Shown here piece by piece: positions 12,061 to 21,603 of a DNA stretch of 64,000 bases. The number at the start of each line of letters is the position of its first letter. Position 1 is the first letter of the stretch. This DNA comes from Leptoclinus maculatus (Eukaryota > Chordata > Actinopteri > Perciformes > Stichaeidae): the NCBI GenBank assembly GCA_032191485.1, contig JAVDOI010000004.1:19518943-19582942 (forward strand). The letters are read 5' to 3'. A program made the position numbers and the translations under genes. The notes beneath the pieces were generated by a model, which worked only from the letters and a program-made list of their open reading frames with translations, was not told the DNA's origin and made no database searches.

Positions 12061-12224
12061 TTTTTTTTTCTCTGCCCTTTCAGATGAAGGATGAGCAGGA
12101 GCACAGCACACTGGTGATGGCTACAGGGGCAGCCCCTAGTCAACCCCACATCTCCAAGCCAGTCACACTTAGTGGACCGTGGCTCTCTCACCCAATCCCT
12201 CAGTGTCCCCGAGGAGCCAGTTGA
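12061..12224 (+). other. Candidate terminal exon (splice acceptor plus 46 open codons)
   Basis: A strong acceptor (T-run, then CTCTGCCCTTTCAG ending at 12083) is followed by a frame that opens with ATG at 12084 and runs 46 codons (MKDEQEHSTLVMATGAAPSQ and onward) to TGA at 12222-12224. The segment is clearly richer in G+C than its flanks. I recognise no protein family. A donor-like AAG|GTAACT lies at 12311/12312, but no frame stays open that far. It could instead be a conserved non-coding block. Confidence 0.18.
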
Positions 12225-14039
12225 CAGCTCCTCCACCAGGCCGTGCCGCTATCGAGAGTCAGCAACAGGTGCCACAGGCTTTCTTTGTGCGGTTGTTAAT
12301 GCATTACCCAAGGTAACTTCAGCCCGGTGTGTTTCTTTATCCTCTTAGAGAAACATGGATGTTTTGAAGGAGTAGGAAAGAGTAGATGTGAAATGGTGGC
12401 TGACAAGAAACATGGTTGTGTTTGGATCTTTGAGATGCCGTAGAGCTCATTAACAGTGACACGATGACCTGAGACCTAAATACATGTCCATAAAGGGACA
12501 TTTTGCTCTAGTTGCTTGGCTAATCTATTTCAGGGCGGAACATAAAAACAATGTTTTTTGGCGATTCAATAAACCTTAAATGCCTGCGCTTTGATGTATG
12601 AGTGGTTCCCTTGTTATCATTCCTGCATGTGGATGTGTGTCCTGTCTGATCTGGCTGATCTTCCATGAGTAACACCACACATTAAGATGAAAAGGGCACA
12701 GTTACTACCACCACATGTTTCTCGACAACCCCACTTCTGAAAATCTTTTTTTTTGTCTCAGATAACGCCTAAACTCCACGATGGATCTGGACTGAGTAGG
12801 TGAAAGTGGCTCACGTTTCCATTGAAGAAGGTCTGAGTTGAATTTTAGATATGGCTGGGAAGAATGTTTTAAACTATTGTTCTCTTTTAGTTCATTTTGT
12901 TAAATACAGAAGCTAAATGTCTCTGTGTGCTGTGCTGTGTGCATGTGACAATATTGAGAATATATTTAACTTTTTGTTTGTTGTTAGCTTCTAAACCTTA
13001 ATGGAGGACCATCAAATCAAGCTCTTGTACGGGGGAATAAAGGAAACAACCATAAGTTTCAGACTTTTAGTGCAAATAAAGTGCAAACAAAAGAGATCTG
13101 CAAGCCAGAATTTGAAAAATAGATGTATATCTCTCCATCAAAAAATGACTTCTAAACTGCTCTCATTGATGTATTGTACTGGTATCTAACTGGGAAAGAG
13201 GCACTGTTATTCAGTAATATATACTTTACAGTAGAGAAGCTCACTCTCAACCAAGTGGATGTCAAATGATAAATAAGTCAAACTGAGATCACATGCCAGT
13301 CACGCTTGCTCAGAAACTTGACGTAGCTTTTAGAAACCACAACAGCTCCACGATTGAGCTACCAGTCGTGTCGCTAACAACATGTGCTGTGGAGTTACTG
13401 TGGGAAGGTGCCTTGACGGCTGCAGGCTCTGGTTATTGTTGATGTGTGTGAACGTGTGTGTGTGTGCGTCCGTGCACAGCAGAGCTGTGGCCGTTGGCCC
13501 ACACACGTTGCTGGCTTTGTGAAACGCCTGTGTCAGGATCAAAAGCCTGGCGACCCGCAGACATACTTGATAGGTGAAGGGCAGCTCACAATGGCTGCCG
13601 GACAGATGGACCTCTTTTTCTGTCTTAATGCTGTAAATACTGTGGGATTCAATGTGTTTTACTTGGCATCGTGTCAGCAGTCTTGTGAAACGAGTTACAG
13701 AACCAGTTTAGTTCATGAGCAGGTTCTTCTTTTCCAAGTCCCTGAATTCTTTATCAGCAGTATCGGTATTGTAGCGAATTTGATTATTAGAGTTTTGATT
13801 TTAACTACAACGTATCTTTCCAGTGTGGCAATTTTATTCAATCTTGTCTTTTTTCAATCACTTCTTCTCCACATGGGCACCCTTCAGCACTGGCCGGACA
13901 CACTTTCTATTGTTATCGTAAGTCCTTGGTTTTGTTTCTTAATGCTTCATTTGAAAAGCAATTAGTTTCTCTCTTGGATTCAATTACCAAAGTGAAAGGC
14001 TAGTGCTATCTTGCCTCTGCAATAATAACTAAATAATTG
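12225..14039. other. Unique non-coding sequence
   Basis: It contains a GT-rich patch at about 13441-13470. A 173-codon plus-strand frame (13444-13965) begins inside that patch and becomes hydrophobic later. A pattern of acceptor after 13480 and donor ATAG|GTGAAG near 13573 is present, but the enclosed residues match nothing I know. No mobile element was recognised. Confidence 0.4.
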
Positions 14040-14290
14040 TGTTCACACACAGCCCCACCCCCAAGCTCGCCTTTGGCGCACTGCTATTTCAACCAGCATC
14101 TGATCCCCCCTCCTTTGGCCTTGGCGATCGTATCATTCGCCGATGAATAAAACCCGACTGTTGGTTTGGCTCGTCTTTTAAAAATCAATGAGGGAACATT
14201 TGAAATGGATGGAAATGGACGTTGAGCGTCTTAAAAATGGGCTCCATATTTCCACTGCTGCTGGCACAGCTTGACATGGGTGTCTGCGTG
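14040..14290. promoter_or_regulatory. Candidate conserved regulatory block
   Basis: A mixed-composition, non-repetitive block with an inverted-looking GGCGATCG/CGCCGATG region near 14123-14142 and an AATAAAA stretch. It resembles vertebrate non-coding conserved DNA more than its neighbours do, but this is an impression, not a test. Confidence 0.22.
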
Positions 14291-14292
14291 GA

Positions 14293-14311
14293 TGTGTGTG
14301 TGTGTGTGTGG
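14293..14311. repeat. Short (TG)n microsatellite
   Basis: About nine TG units, preceded by GCGTGGA and followed by GGCTGAAG. Confidence 0.85.
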
Positions 14312-15339
14312 GCTGAAGTATGTGTGTAAAAAATTAGTGTACATGTGTGACAGTAAAGGGTCTGAGTTTGTGGTCTTGTGATTATGTGCCGAGTGTCTGT
14401 GTGTCAGCAGTCAGTCATAATCTGGAAAGCATCACTACTCACCACCGTCGTTGACGATGTGTGTGCACAACACGGGCTCTACCCTGAAACGTTCTCAGAC
14501 AGCAGTGAATATGCTTGTAATGAGGTTGAAACTGTGGAAAATCTATGTGTTCAGACATTATATAATTGTGGGTGCCTTGATTGCTTCACCACAGCAACTC
14601 CATCATATATTCAACTTTACCAACATTTGCTGCAATATTATTTTTCTAGGAAAGGTGAGTGGTTACTTTTTTAAATACCAAAAAATAGTTAAATGTCACC
14701 CCAACCTCATTTATTTTCACTAAAACGTATTAAATGCAAGGTTGGCAGTCCAAAATGTTTTCGTCTGCATTTTGTGTTTTAAAACCTTCTTTTAGAATAT
14801 TCCACATTTATTCTTTCATAGGTGATGAAAACGCACAGTATTTTATTTTGCTCACTTGCAAAGGCCAAGGACCACCAGCTAAGCTCTGTAAAGTGTAACA
14901 CACCGTTGTGAACTGTCGCTATTGTGGGTGTTGTGATTATATTTAATTGGCCCTCCCTCAGAAACATTCACACACACACTTCACACCAGCCCCTCACATG
15001 GATTTCATAAGTCTAGTGGGTGCCTCGTGGCTTGCTGACCTCAAAACAGTGTTCACTTCCTGTATTGGGTTGAAGTCGTCTTGACCAGCGTAAATCACCC
15101 TTACCCGAGCTTCCATGCTCTGCTTCTGTCACCGGTCTCCCCCCCAAACAATTTCAAAGCTAATTGCTTCTAACATAAACATGCAGTTACCGTATTGATA
15201 TGTGGTTCGGAGAGTTAGATTATGCACAAGCATCACTTAAAGCTGCACTTGAACCTGAGAAAATGAGTTTCAACTGGTGGGACTGGGAACGGGAAATACC
15301 TTAAATGCTTCTGAATGTGTGCAGCAACACAGAACATCA
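14312..15339. other. Unique sequence with one good donor-like site
   Basis: A consensus splice donor (AAAG|GTGAGT) sits at 14654/14655, and two frames are open upstream of it (14378-14674 and 14451-14723). There is no convincing acceptor or recognisable protein. The rest is AT-rich without repeats. Confidence 0.35.
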
Positions 15340-15545
15340 GCCCACATCTGCTTCATTATAATTATTATGTTATCTGCGATCCGTAAGAATTAGGTCAACA
15401 GCGTGGTGGAAATCGAGTAGCGCTGCTTTTGTGAATATGCAGATTTTCATGTCACGTTTGCATAACTGAACAGCATTAAAAAAAGTTCATGCAAGAAACA
15501 TCTGTTTATCATTGTGCAAAACACACCTTGAGTGTATTTGGAATT
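15340..15545. promoter_or_regulatory. Candidate conserved regulatory block (TAATTA and ATGCA motifs)
   Basis: It contains TAATTATTATG near 15359, a GAATATGCAG stretch near 15434, and CGTTTGCATAAC near 15456 (POU-octamer-like). The sequence is non-repetitive. This motif mix is typical of developmental enhancers. Function is inferred. Confidence 0.3.
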
Positions 15546-15654
15546 TGAAACGTCAACTTTAACCTTAGGGAAATTGTTTGCAACATTCAGTATTTAGAGA
15601 TACTGATTGCATTTTAGATTCAAAATGAATAAGAATTGCAAATGTAGTCCATGG

Positions 15655-15900
15655 TGAATAATGCATTATTGTCTGGAGAGCAATCCCCGTGGACTAATAT
15701 GATGTTGACAAGGGATTGGAAATACAGAAGTACGGCGGGATTACTTCAACGAATTAATGGAACCTCTCTCTAATGTGCCCAGTGCTTATCCTGGCCCTGG
15801 AATAATAGTCCAACTCAGTCCTAGCAGCACAAACTTTACATGCCACATCAGCCATGGTGATGATTAGCTTATGTAAACAGTTTGGAGTGGCTCAGTGATT
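15655..15900. promoter_or_regulatory. Candidate conserved regulatory block
   Basis: Non-repetitive mixed composition with a GAATTAATGG core near 15751 and ATGATTAGC near 15861. It adjoins the preceding TAATTA block with about 100 bp between them. No exon signals and no transposon similarity. Confidence 0.25.
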
Positions 15901-16160
15901 TCCGCGTTGCCGTGCTGCAAGTGTTCGTCTCAAAGATGTGCTGAAACATACGCCGTATGTATTCCCAAGGGACGGGCAAAAATCAACAAGAAAAATCATC
16001 AGCGTTGAGGGGTATAAAAGCAAGCATTCATCTTTATTAAAGTCCCTGGTTTATGTTAGAGCACCTCAATCCTCCTCGGATTGTACACTGGTCTTGAAAA
16101 TAAACAGCTGTTGGAAAGGAATAAAACAAGTCCAAAATTAATCACTGGAACTTCCATATA

Positions 16161-16182
16161 TCTCTCTCTCTCTCTCACACAC
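16161..16182. repeat. Short (TC)n/(AC)n microsatellite
   Basis: Eight TC units followed by a few AC units. Confidence 0.85.
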
Positions 16183-16919
16183 GCTGCATTTAAGTGCTCA
16201 GAATAATCCATACTTACACAAACACATACTGTTTGCGGAGGAATTCAGATGTGCCCAGTTTTTGTGGATAATGACTAAACTACATTTACGTTTTTAAGTT
16301 GTTTTTTTTCTTTTCGTAAAATAAAGTTTACCCACCTTTAGCAGCTAAATATAATGACATAGATCTTTTGTGTACAAAGCGTTAAATTAATTGTCATTTC
16401 TTATTGACAGAGTCTTGATTTTTGATGGTCATTGTGGGTCCACCATTTTATTGAGAACTACAGCACATGGTGCACTGAAACTCCGAAAATGACGATAACG
16501 CACACATGCTCATACAACCACACATGTGCAGGCACTCAATAAGTGTTTGATCCTTTTGATAAAGAGAGTGAAAAAGATCCTGAAGCTCGTCGTCATTAAA
16601 TCTGTGTTGGTTTATTTGTGTAAGACACTGGGGCTCAGGAGGAGAGCTAGGGAGTCTCGGGGTGGTCCGCAGTCCATTTGTTCACTGTTCAGCTCGCTGC
16701 TGAACTCTGGAATTCACTTTCTGCACAGCGACGGAAAAGGTTGGCGGTTGCACAAAGTGACTACAGAAAGTCTGAGCGTATGAGTATGAGTGAGGAAAAC
16801 TACTTTTGTGAGGATAGTGTTGAGTTTGCGGTGTGTTTGTGTGCCCAAAAGGTGCGGTGTGTCAAGGAGTCTGAAAGAGTCTAAAAGAAACCAGCGTCTC
16901 TAAACTATATAAACCAGTC
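16183..16919. other. Unique non-coding sequence
   Basis: AT-rich, then somewhat richer in G+C after 16630. Two short overlapping plus-strand frames (16526-16783, 16678-16884) are not recognisable. No repeats were identified. Confidence 0.4.
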
Positions 16920-17700
16920 AGGCAACTAGTTTCTGTGTAGAAGGGGGTGGTAGGGAGGTTTTAAAGCAGCAGGGCTTGTCGGGGGGGTACACAGGGCATC
17001 GTCTCCAGGGCTTACTAGGGGGGAACATTTAGAAGCAGCTGTTTTTTTGGCTGCCCTAAATGGAGACGTTGTCCTGAGCCACGCTGCACTTTGGATTCTT
17101 AACCCCCCCCCCCTTTCCCTCGTCAGCCCTTACCAATACTTCCCCAAATCTGCTTCGCTTTCCCTCCCCATGCGCAGCAAAAAGGAGGGAGGGGGGTGGG
17201 GGGGTGGCCGTCTAAACTGAAGCCATCATCAGCCACTCTCCCTAGCCCCCACATACCGACCTCCCCGCTACCCTTTCCTGCCTGATGTGGCCCTAGACAG
17301 GATCTCATCTCGCACAACTGGCCTGGGCTCCCTCTAAAGTGTCAAAGCGGGTCTTAATTTAAAAGCCCCTGGGCCCATTGCAAACTATGCAGCTATGCTT
17401 ACCACTCAATTATCTTCCTGTCCCTTTTTTTTCCGCCTCCAAAGCCCCCTCTGAAAACATTTAAGAGCGCTTTGTGGTGGGTCAGCCACGGTTTCAGTTT
17501 CCCAGTGCCCTTGTCCTTCAAGACAAAAATACCGAACCTTTGTTACAAAAGACTTATTTTACAGAGGGGATAGTCTATGTGACAGATCAAGCAATGCTCC
17601 TGCTTCCTCGGATGCTAAAGTGATGTCAGTGCTCTTTGACTCCCTGCTTCTCACAGTATTTGAAAGCCCCTCTGGTAGCCATTAGTTTGGTTAAGGATTG
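16920..17700. other. G+C-rich block with a hairpin and G-rich tract
   Basis: This is the longest G+C-rich stretch nearby. It holds the 69-nt hairpin at 17000-17068, a C tract near 17103-17112, and a G-rich tract at 17183-17206. It also has a long non-repetitive segment at 17220-17480 that includes TCTTAATTTAAAAG. No open frame of note crosses it. It may contain conserved non-coding elements or an unannotated transcript. Confidence 0.3.
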
Positions 17701-17863
17701 CCCCTTTCTCTTTTAATGGTCAGTCTGAAACAAATAATGTGCTTGCCCTCCAGTGTTTGCCGAAAAAAAAGCCCTGCGAGACCTTGAGGCTTGGAAACGT
17801 TTACGAACACTCAGAACCACAGGAAACATCCAGAGGAAAACGTCCCCTCTCTCTCCAACTCCA

Positions 17864-17887
17864 CCCCCCCCCCCCCCCCCCCCCCCC
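17864..17887. repeat. 24-bp uninterrupted C tract
   Basis: A pure cytosine run inside a longer C-rich, pyrimidine-rich stretch (17845-17910). The Pro- and Gly-rich frames crossing it on both strands are artefacts. Length is probably variable and prone to sequencing error. Confidence 0.95.
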
Positions 17888-18198
17888 ACCCTCCCCCTCC
17901 TCTGCTCCTCACCGGCAGTAGATGTGGGACCAGTGAGCTTGAGAAAGGTCAAAGGTGAATGAGAGAAAAGCACAGATGACTCTCAGATGGATTAGCGCTA
18001 AGTGAACCAGACTCTCCCACACAATCACGACACCTAAGAGGTCATTTTCACGAGGCATCTAATATCAGTCAGTTTTAGGAATTTTAACCACCAGCCAGAA
18101 ACATGGCACACTTTTAGCTTAGTCTGAACCAATATACTGTATGAGACAGAAAGCCTCCCAGACTTTTCTGGGAATTAAAATAGCTCGTAAAAAGTTTC

Positions 18199-18223
18199 TA
18201 TTATTATTATTATTATTATTATA
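18199..18223. repeat. (TTA)n trinucleotide microsatellite
   Basis: About eight ATT/TTA units, uninterrupted. Confidence 0.95.
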
Positions 18224-19537
18224 AGAAGTAGCTGGGTTAGCACTGCAAGTTGGACTATATAATATTACACGCAGTTAATAATTCAAAACGTCTCTGAAAA
18301 ACAGAATCAGTAAATTAGTAAAGCGTTTAGTCGTTGATAAATTACAAATCCTCACGCAGAGGTGGGGCGAGCTATCATTAATCTTGACGTACATGTGAAA
18401 ATAGAGCCAGGTGGCTTAGCACTCTTAAAACCTAAATTAACTGTGATCCATCATCTTGAGTATATCTCATTCTTCCAGGGAAAAGGACATGATAAGAGAG
18501 AGAGACTGCTTATCAAAACCCAAACACTGTACTCATGTGTATCTTTTAAAAACATGACCAAGCAAAGGCTTAACTTCCTGATGCAGAGTTGGGTCTCTCT
18601 CTCACGGTGGATAAAACGCTCTCACTGTGGCCAGCTGTAATGTATGACTCTGATACATACTATCTACTGTATAAGTATGATAAACTATTACTGTTGATAC
18701 TTTGTGATATCAGGAGAATGTATGTATAAGCTTTAAAATGCATTGGGGGAAAAAAAGGCCCTTTTACTCCCTTTACTGTTCCTGTCATCTACATTTGTAG
18801 TCCATCATTTCCTGCCATGTCACATCTCTGTTCACACCATGCAGGTCTTATAATCATTGTACGATGATAATAGACATTTTTGGATGGGATGAGCAGTTTT
18901 CTAGTTCGAAGAACTTTGTCCGAAGAGCCCCTATCTTTATTGTGTCCACAAAAAGCTGTTAGCCGTGTAAACAACATAAAACACAAATAACAGCTTGTAG
19001 TACAGAAAATGGAAGAAAACACGGACAAATGGACCAACAGTGAAGACCAGAAGTTAACTAATTTATGAGCGCACACCCACTGAGCCAGAGAACGAACCTA
19101 ATTAATACAGGTACTTTCGCAAAAAGCTATTTAGCTTGTGTTAAGATGATTGTGTCAAGTAACAGAGTTGTTTATTTATTTTTATGTTACAAAATAGTTT
19201 TTATGGAGGTCATTTTACAGTTATTAACTTTAAAAGAAAAACAATTCTAATCACCAGTTTTAAGGATATGCCTGCTGTAGTGAATAAATGCTAATTGAAA
19301 CCACTCATCTCAGCTACATTTCACAAGCCCTCAGTCACTGCTCATGCTATGCTATCTTAATGCCTGGAGACTTTCCAAGCAGCCAAAGTGCATTGTACTT
19401 CTTTCTTTCACAGCTTGTGTATTCAAGAGTTTAATGGCCTCGTACAGAATTATAATCTGCACTAATTCTTCATGTATAGATATAAGAAAGTAGTACATTC
19501 TTCTTTCAGAAGTATTAGAGACTGATCTGCACAGCAC
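18224..19537. other. Unique AT-rich non-coding sequence
   Basis: No recognisable repeat, exon or RNA gene. Frames of 92-95 codons on each strand (18362-18640 plus, 18789-19076 minus) have no recognisable domain. Confidence 0.45.
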
Positions 19538-19745
19538 ACATTACATTACAGTCGCTTTCATCCAAAGTGATTTACAATTCAGATTATATCACATTTCCAC
19601 AACGTAGTCACAGCTGCGGGAGCAATTTTGGGGTTAAGTGTCTTGCTCAAGGACTCAGCGACATGCGGCTAGTGGAGCCGGGGATCGAACCGCCGATCCT
19701 CTGATTGAAGGTCGGCCCTGCTATCCACTTAGCCACAGTCGCCCC
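19538..19745 (-). mobile_element. tRNA-derived SINE, AFC-like teleost type
   Basis: Read on the minus strand it starts GGGGCGACTGTGGCTAAGTG. The RNA polymerase III A box is at 19720-19736 (GTGGCTAAGTGGATAGC) and the B box at 19680-19692 (CGGTTCGATCCCC). Then comes the characteristic CTTGAGCAAGACACTTAACC body, and it ends in a short TGTAA-type repeat after a TTTGGATGAAAGCGACTG stretch. This arrangement is the widespread percomorph SINE type. It is about 208 bp and nearly full length, with a few substitutions. The exact subfamily cannot be named without a repeat library. Confidence 0.85.
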
Positions 19746-19862
19746 GACACACAGGATGCATTCTTCAAATTCGGTAATCTAACAAAACCCAGCTAAATAT
19801 GTCACTGAGTTTTGTCACTGATACGGTGCACCAACATGGTGATGCACTCCTTTTCTCTGGCA

Positions 19863-20174
19863 AGGGCTTCAATATACAATTATTGTTGCTGGTTGCTGGT
19901 TAATCTGCAGATTATCTTCTCGATTGATTGTTTAGTCGTTAGAATAAAAACAATTTGTCATACCCAAGATCATCTTGGGTATTGAATGGCATGTTTTGTC
20001 AGACCAACAGTCCAAAACCAAAACATTTTCAATCTATGATAATATACGGCAAAGAAAAGCACCAAATTAAATTATTTGAGAAGTTGGTATCAGCAAATGT
20101 TTGGCATTTTAACTTATAAAAAGAAAAGATGATCATTGTCTATTGACTAATCAATTCATTGACTTTTGCTCTAT
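19863..20174. mobile_element. Decayed hAT-like MITE (AGGGCTGCAACTAAC family)
   Basis: It begins AGGGCTTC, a mutated copy of the AGGGCTGC terminus. It continues with the GGTTAATCTGCAGATTATC and TCTCGATTGATTGTTTAG pattern, then the interior segment with CCAAAAC and AAGAAGTTGGTATCAG-like sequence. It closes with ACTAATCAATTCATTGAC and a degraded CTCTAT end. This matches the very common fish repeat whose ends carry CGATTAATCGATTAGTT motifs. No coding capacity. Confidence 0.75.
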
Positions 20175-20193
20175 CTGGGGCACTCAGGTTTTT

Positions 20194-20449
20194 CTACACA
20201 CTGTTTTTTTCATATGATACTGTCGAAGTGAATTGTTTAGCCTGGAACGTGTTCGTCTTTTGAGCTGTATCAAACAGTGATTTTTCTTTGGTATTCTCTT
20301 TGCTTTGCCAGGCTTTCCCAGCTTTAAAGTGGACTTCCTGCAGCTTTTTCTCCATTGCTGCCCGAGGAAGAGTACTGACTCGTGACACATTGCAGTGTGT
20401 GCATTGAGACAGAATTCTTATACAGCTTTCTAATTTCTCCCCCTTATAG
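20194..20449 (-). CDS. Candidate terminal coding exon or exon relic, unidentified protein
   Basis: On the minus strand a strong splice acceptor (GTTTTCTTTTCAG, ending at plus position 20450) is followed by one phase base and 84 open codons ending in TAG at 20196-20194. The residues look protein-like: charged and low in repeats, with a Cys pair (QCTHCN) near the start and a Lys/Gln-rich, probably disordered C-terminal part (EKKLQEVHFKAGKAWQSKEN). I do not recognise the family. The CxxCN pattern after a hydrophobic strand loosely recalls the UPF0711/C18orf21 family, but that is a weak resemblance. No partner exon was found upstream at higher coordinates, and a hAT MITE begins 20 bp past the stop. 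Length alone is not significant, so it may be chance or a pseudo-exon. Confidence 0.25.
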
Positions 20450-20547
20450 CTGAAAAGAAAACATCAGATCCGTCTGAGACGTGAAAAAAAATGGGGATCA
20501 AAACTAGGGCACTATGAGCTGCAGTGTGAATATTCCCTCAGCTATAG

Positions 20548-20845
20548 TCCTCCAGCTCCCCCTCTCTCCTGTCGAGCACTTTTCCTCTCTCTCGCTTTTT
20601 TCGACACTCTCACTCTCACTCAGACTTCCCCTCTTACACGCCCACTTTTTCTACCTCTCACCCCCCATACTTTTCTTCCTCCTCTCCCCAAATCTTTCCC
20701 TCCTATCGCACTCCACCCGCTTCTCTAATGAGACACACACATACACTAGTGTCTCTCTAAAACCAATTTATCTCTTCATCGGGCACTCTTCCCTTTCCTC
20801 ATTGTTCTCCATCCTGTGTTTGTCTCCCAGTATGTCCTCTCTTTA
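20548..20845. repeat. Pyrimidine-rich low-complexity tract
   Basis: Strongly strand-asymmetric: long stretches of C and T with few purines on the plus strand. It makes the Ser/Leu/Pro-rich 159-codon plus frame (20514-20993), which is therefore not evidence of a gene. Confidence 0.8.
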
Positions 20846-21321
20846 CTTCTCTCTAAAGCTCTCACATGTGGATTTAATTATTGAAGCTAGCGCAGCACAT
20901 ACAGCTAAAGGCTGCAGGGTAGGGTGTCAGGGAATGTTTGATATAAATCATTTGCGTCATCTCATTTTCTCAGCATTTCTCAGCGGTCGGTAAACAAGAC
21001 AGACTCCGCTACCATCTCCGTTTTTCCCTTACAATACTCTTTTGTATTTTTGTATTCATTACGGATGTAATCAAATTCATTAGATGGAATTGGGCTTGAT
21101 CAAAACACTGAGTTCAATCAGTGTGGCTTTTGTTTTACACATTTGTGAAATGATTGTCAAGAAAACATCTGACAAAATATTAAAATATTTCTTGTTGACA
21201 GATTCGGTGAGTGAATAAATCACATTTTAGGGAAGTTTATGTGAATGCGAATCAGGTCTAGTCAGGTAAAATGAGAATCAACTAGTTGTAAATTGTGTGT
21301 TGTTCTGAGATTCTTCACAGT
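20846..21321. other. Unique AT-rich spacer
   Basis: No gene or recognised repeat. A minor CAGCATTTCTCAGCGGTCGG stretch with splice-like CAGs lies near 20972 but has no open frame. Confidence 0.4.
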
Positions 21322-21475
21322 AGTCCAGGTGTGGAATAAGTACTCTCATCCTTTACTTAAGAAAAAGTAGCAATAAAACAGTGTGAAAATACTCCATCAC
21401 AAGTCAATATTCTGCATTAAAATGTTTTAAAATGTCTTACTGTAAGTAAAAGCACTCAATAAGCACAATAGTCCC
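21322..21475. mobile_element. Truncated teleost repeat (TACTC...CTTTACTTAAG family)
   Basis: It begins with a GTGTGGAATAAGTACTCTC-type sequence. Then come CCTTTACTTAAGAAAAAGTA, an ACAGTGTGAAAATACTCCAT core and ACTGTAAGTAAAAGCACTCA. This is the familiar fish element whose body reads as repeated 'aagtaaaagtac' phrases, usually classed as a hAT-like non-autonomous DNA transposon. Only one end is present. Confidence 0.65.
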
Positions 21476-21500
21476 CATTTTGATAACACATTGTTGGATT

Positions 21501-21603
21501 AATTCAATTCAATTCAATTTATTTTGTATAGCCTAGAATCACAGTTCACAAATGTGTACACTGTACACATACGACTTCCTCCGTCCCAGCAGCCTCACAT
21601 CTT
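21501..21603. mobile_element. Teleost retroposon fragment with (AATTC)n head
   Basis: A short (AATTC)n array (21501-21518) leads into TTTATTTTGTATAGCCTAGAATCACA, then GTACACATACGACTTCCTCC and a CCCAGCAGCCTCACATC-like stretch. This is a degenerate copy of the abundant 'ATTCAATTTTATTTATATAGC...AATCACA' fish repeat, read in the direction given. Confidence 0.7.

Noticed and set aside
13444..13965. 173-codon frame starting in a GT-rich patch, with possible acceptor and donor inside
   Set aside because: The start is translated microsatellite-like sequence, and the enclosed residues match nothing I recognise.
19672..19745. tRNA-like sequence that could be taken for a tRNA gene
   Set aside because: It lacks a complete cloverleaf and continues into a SINE body and tail, so it is the SINE head.
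20514..20993. 159-codon Ser/Leu/Pro-rich frame
   Set aside because: Explained by the pyrimidine-rich low-complexity tract.
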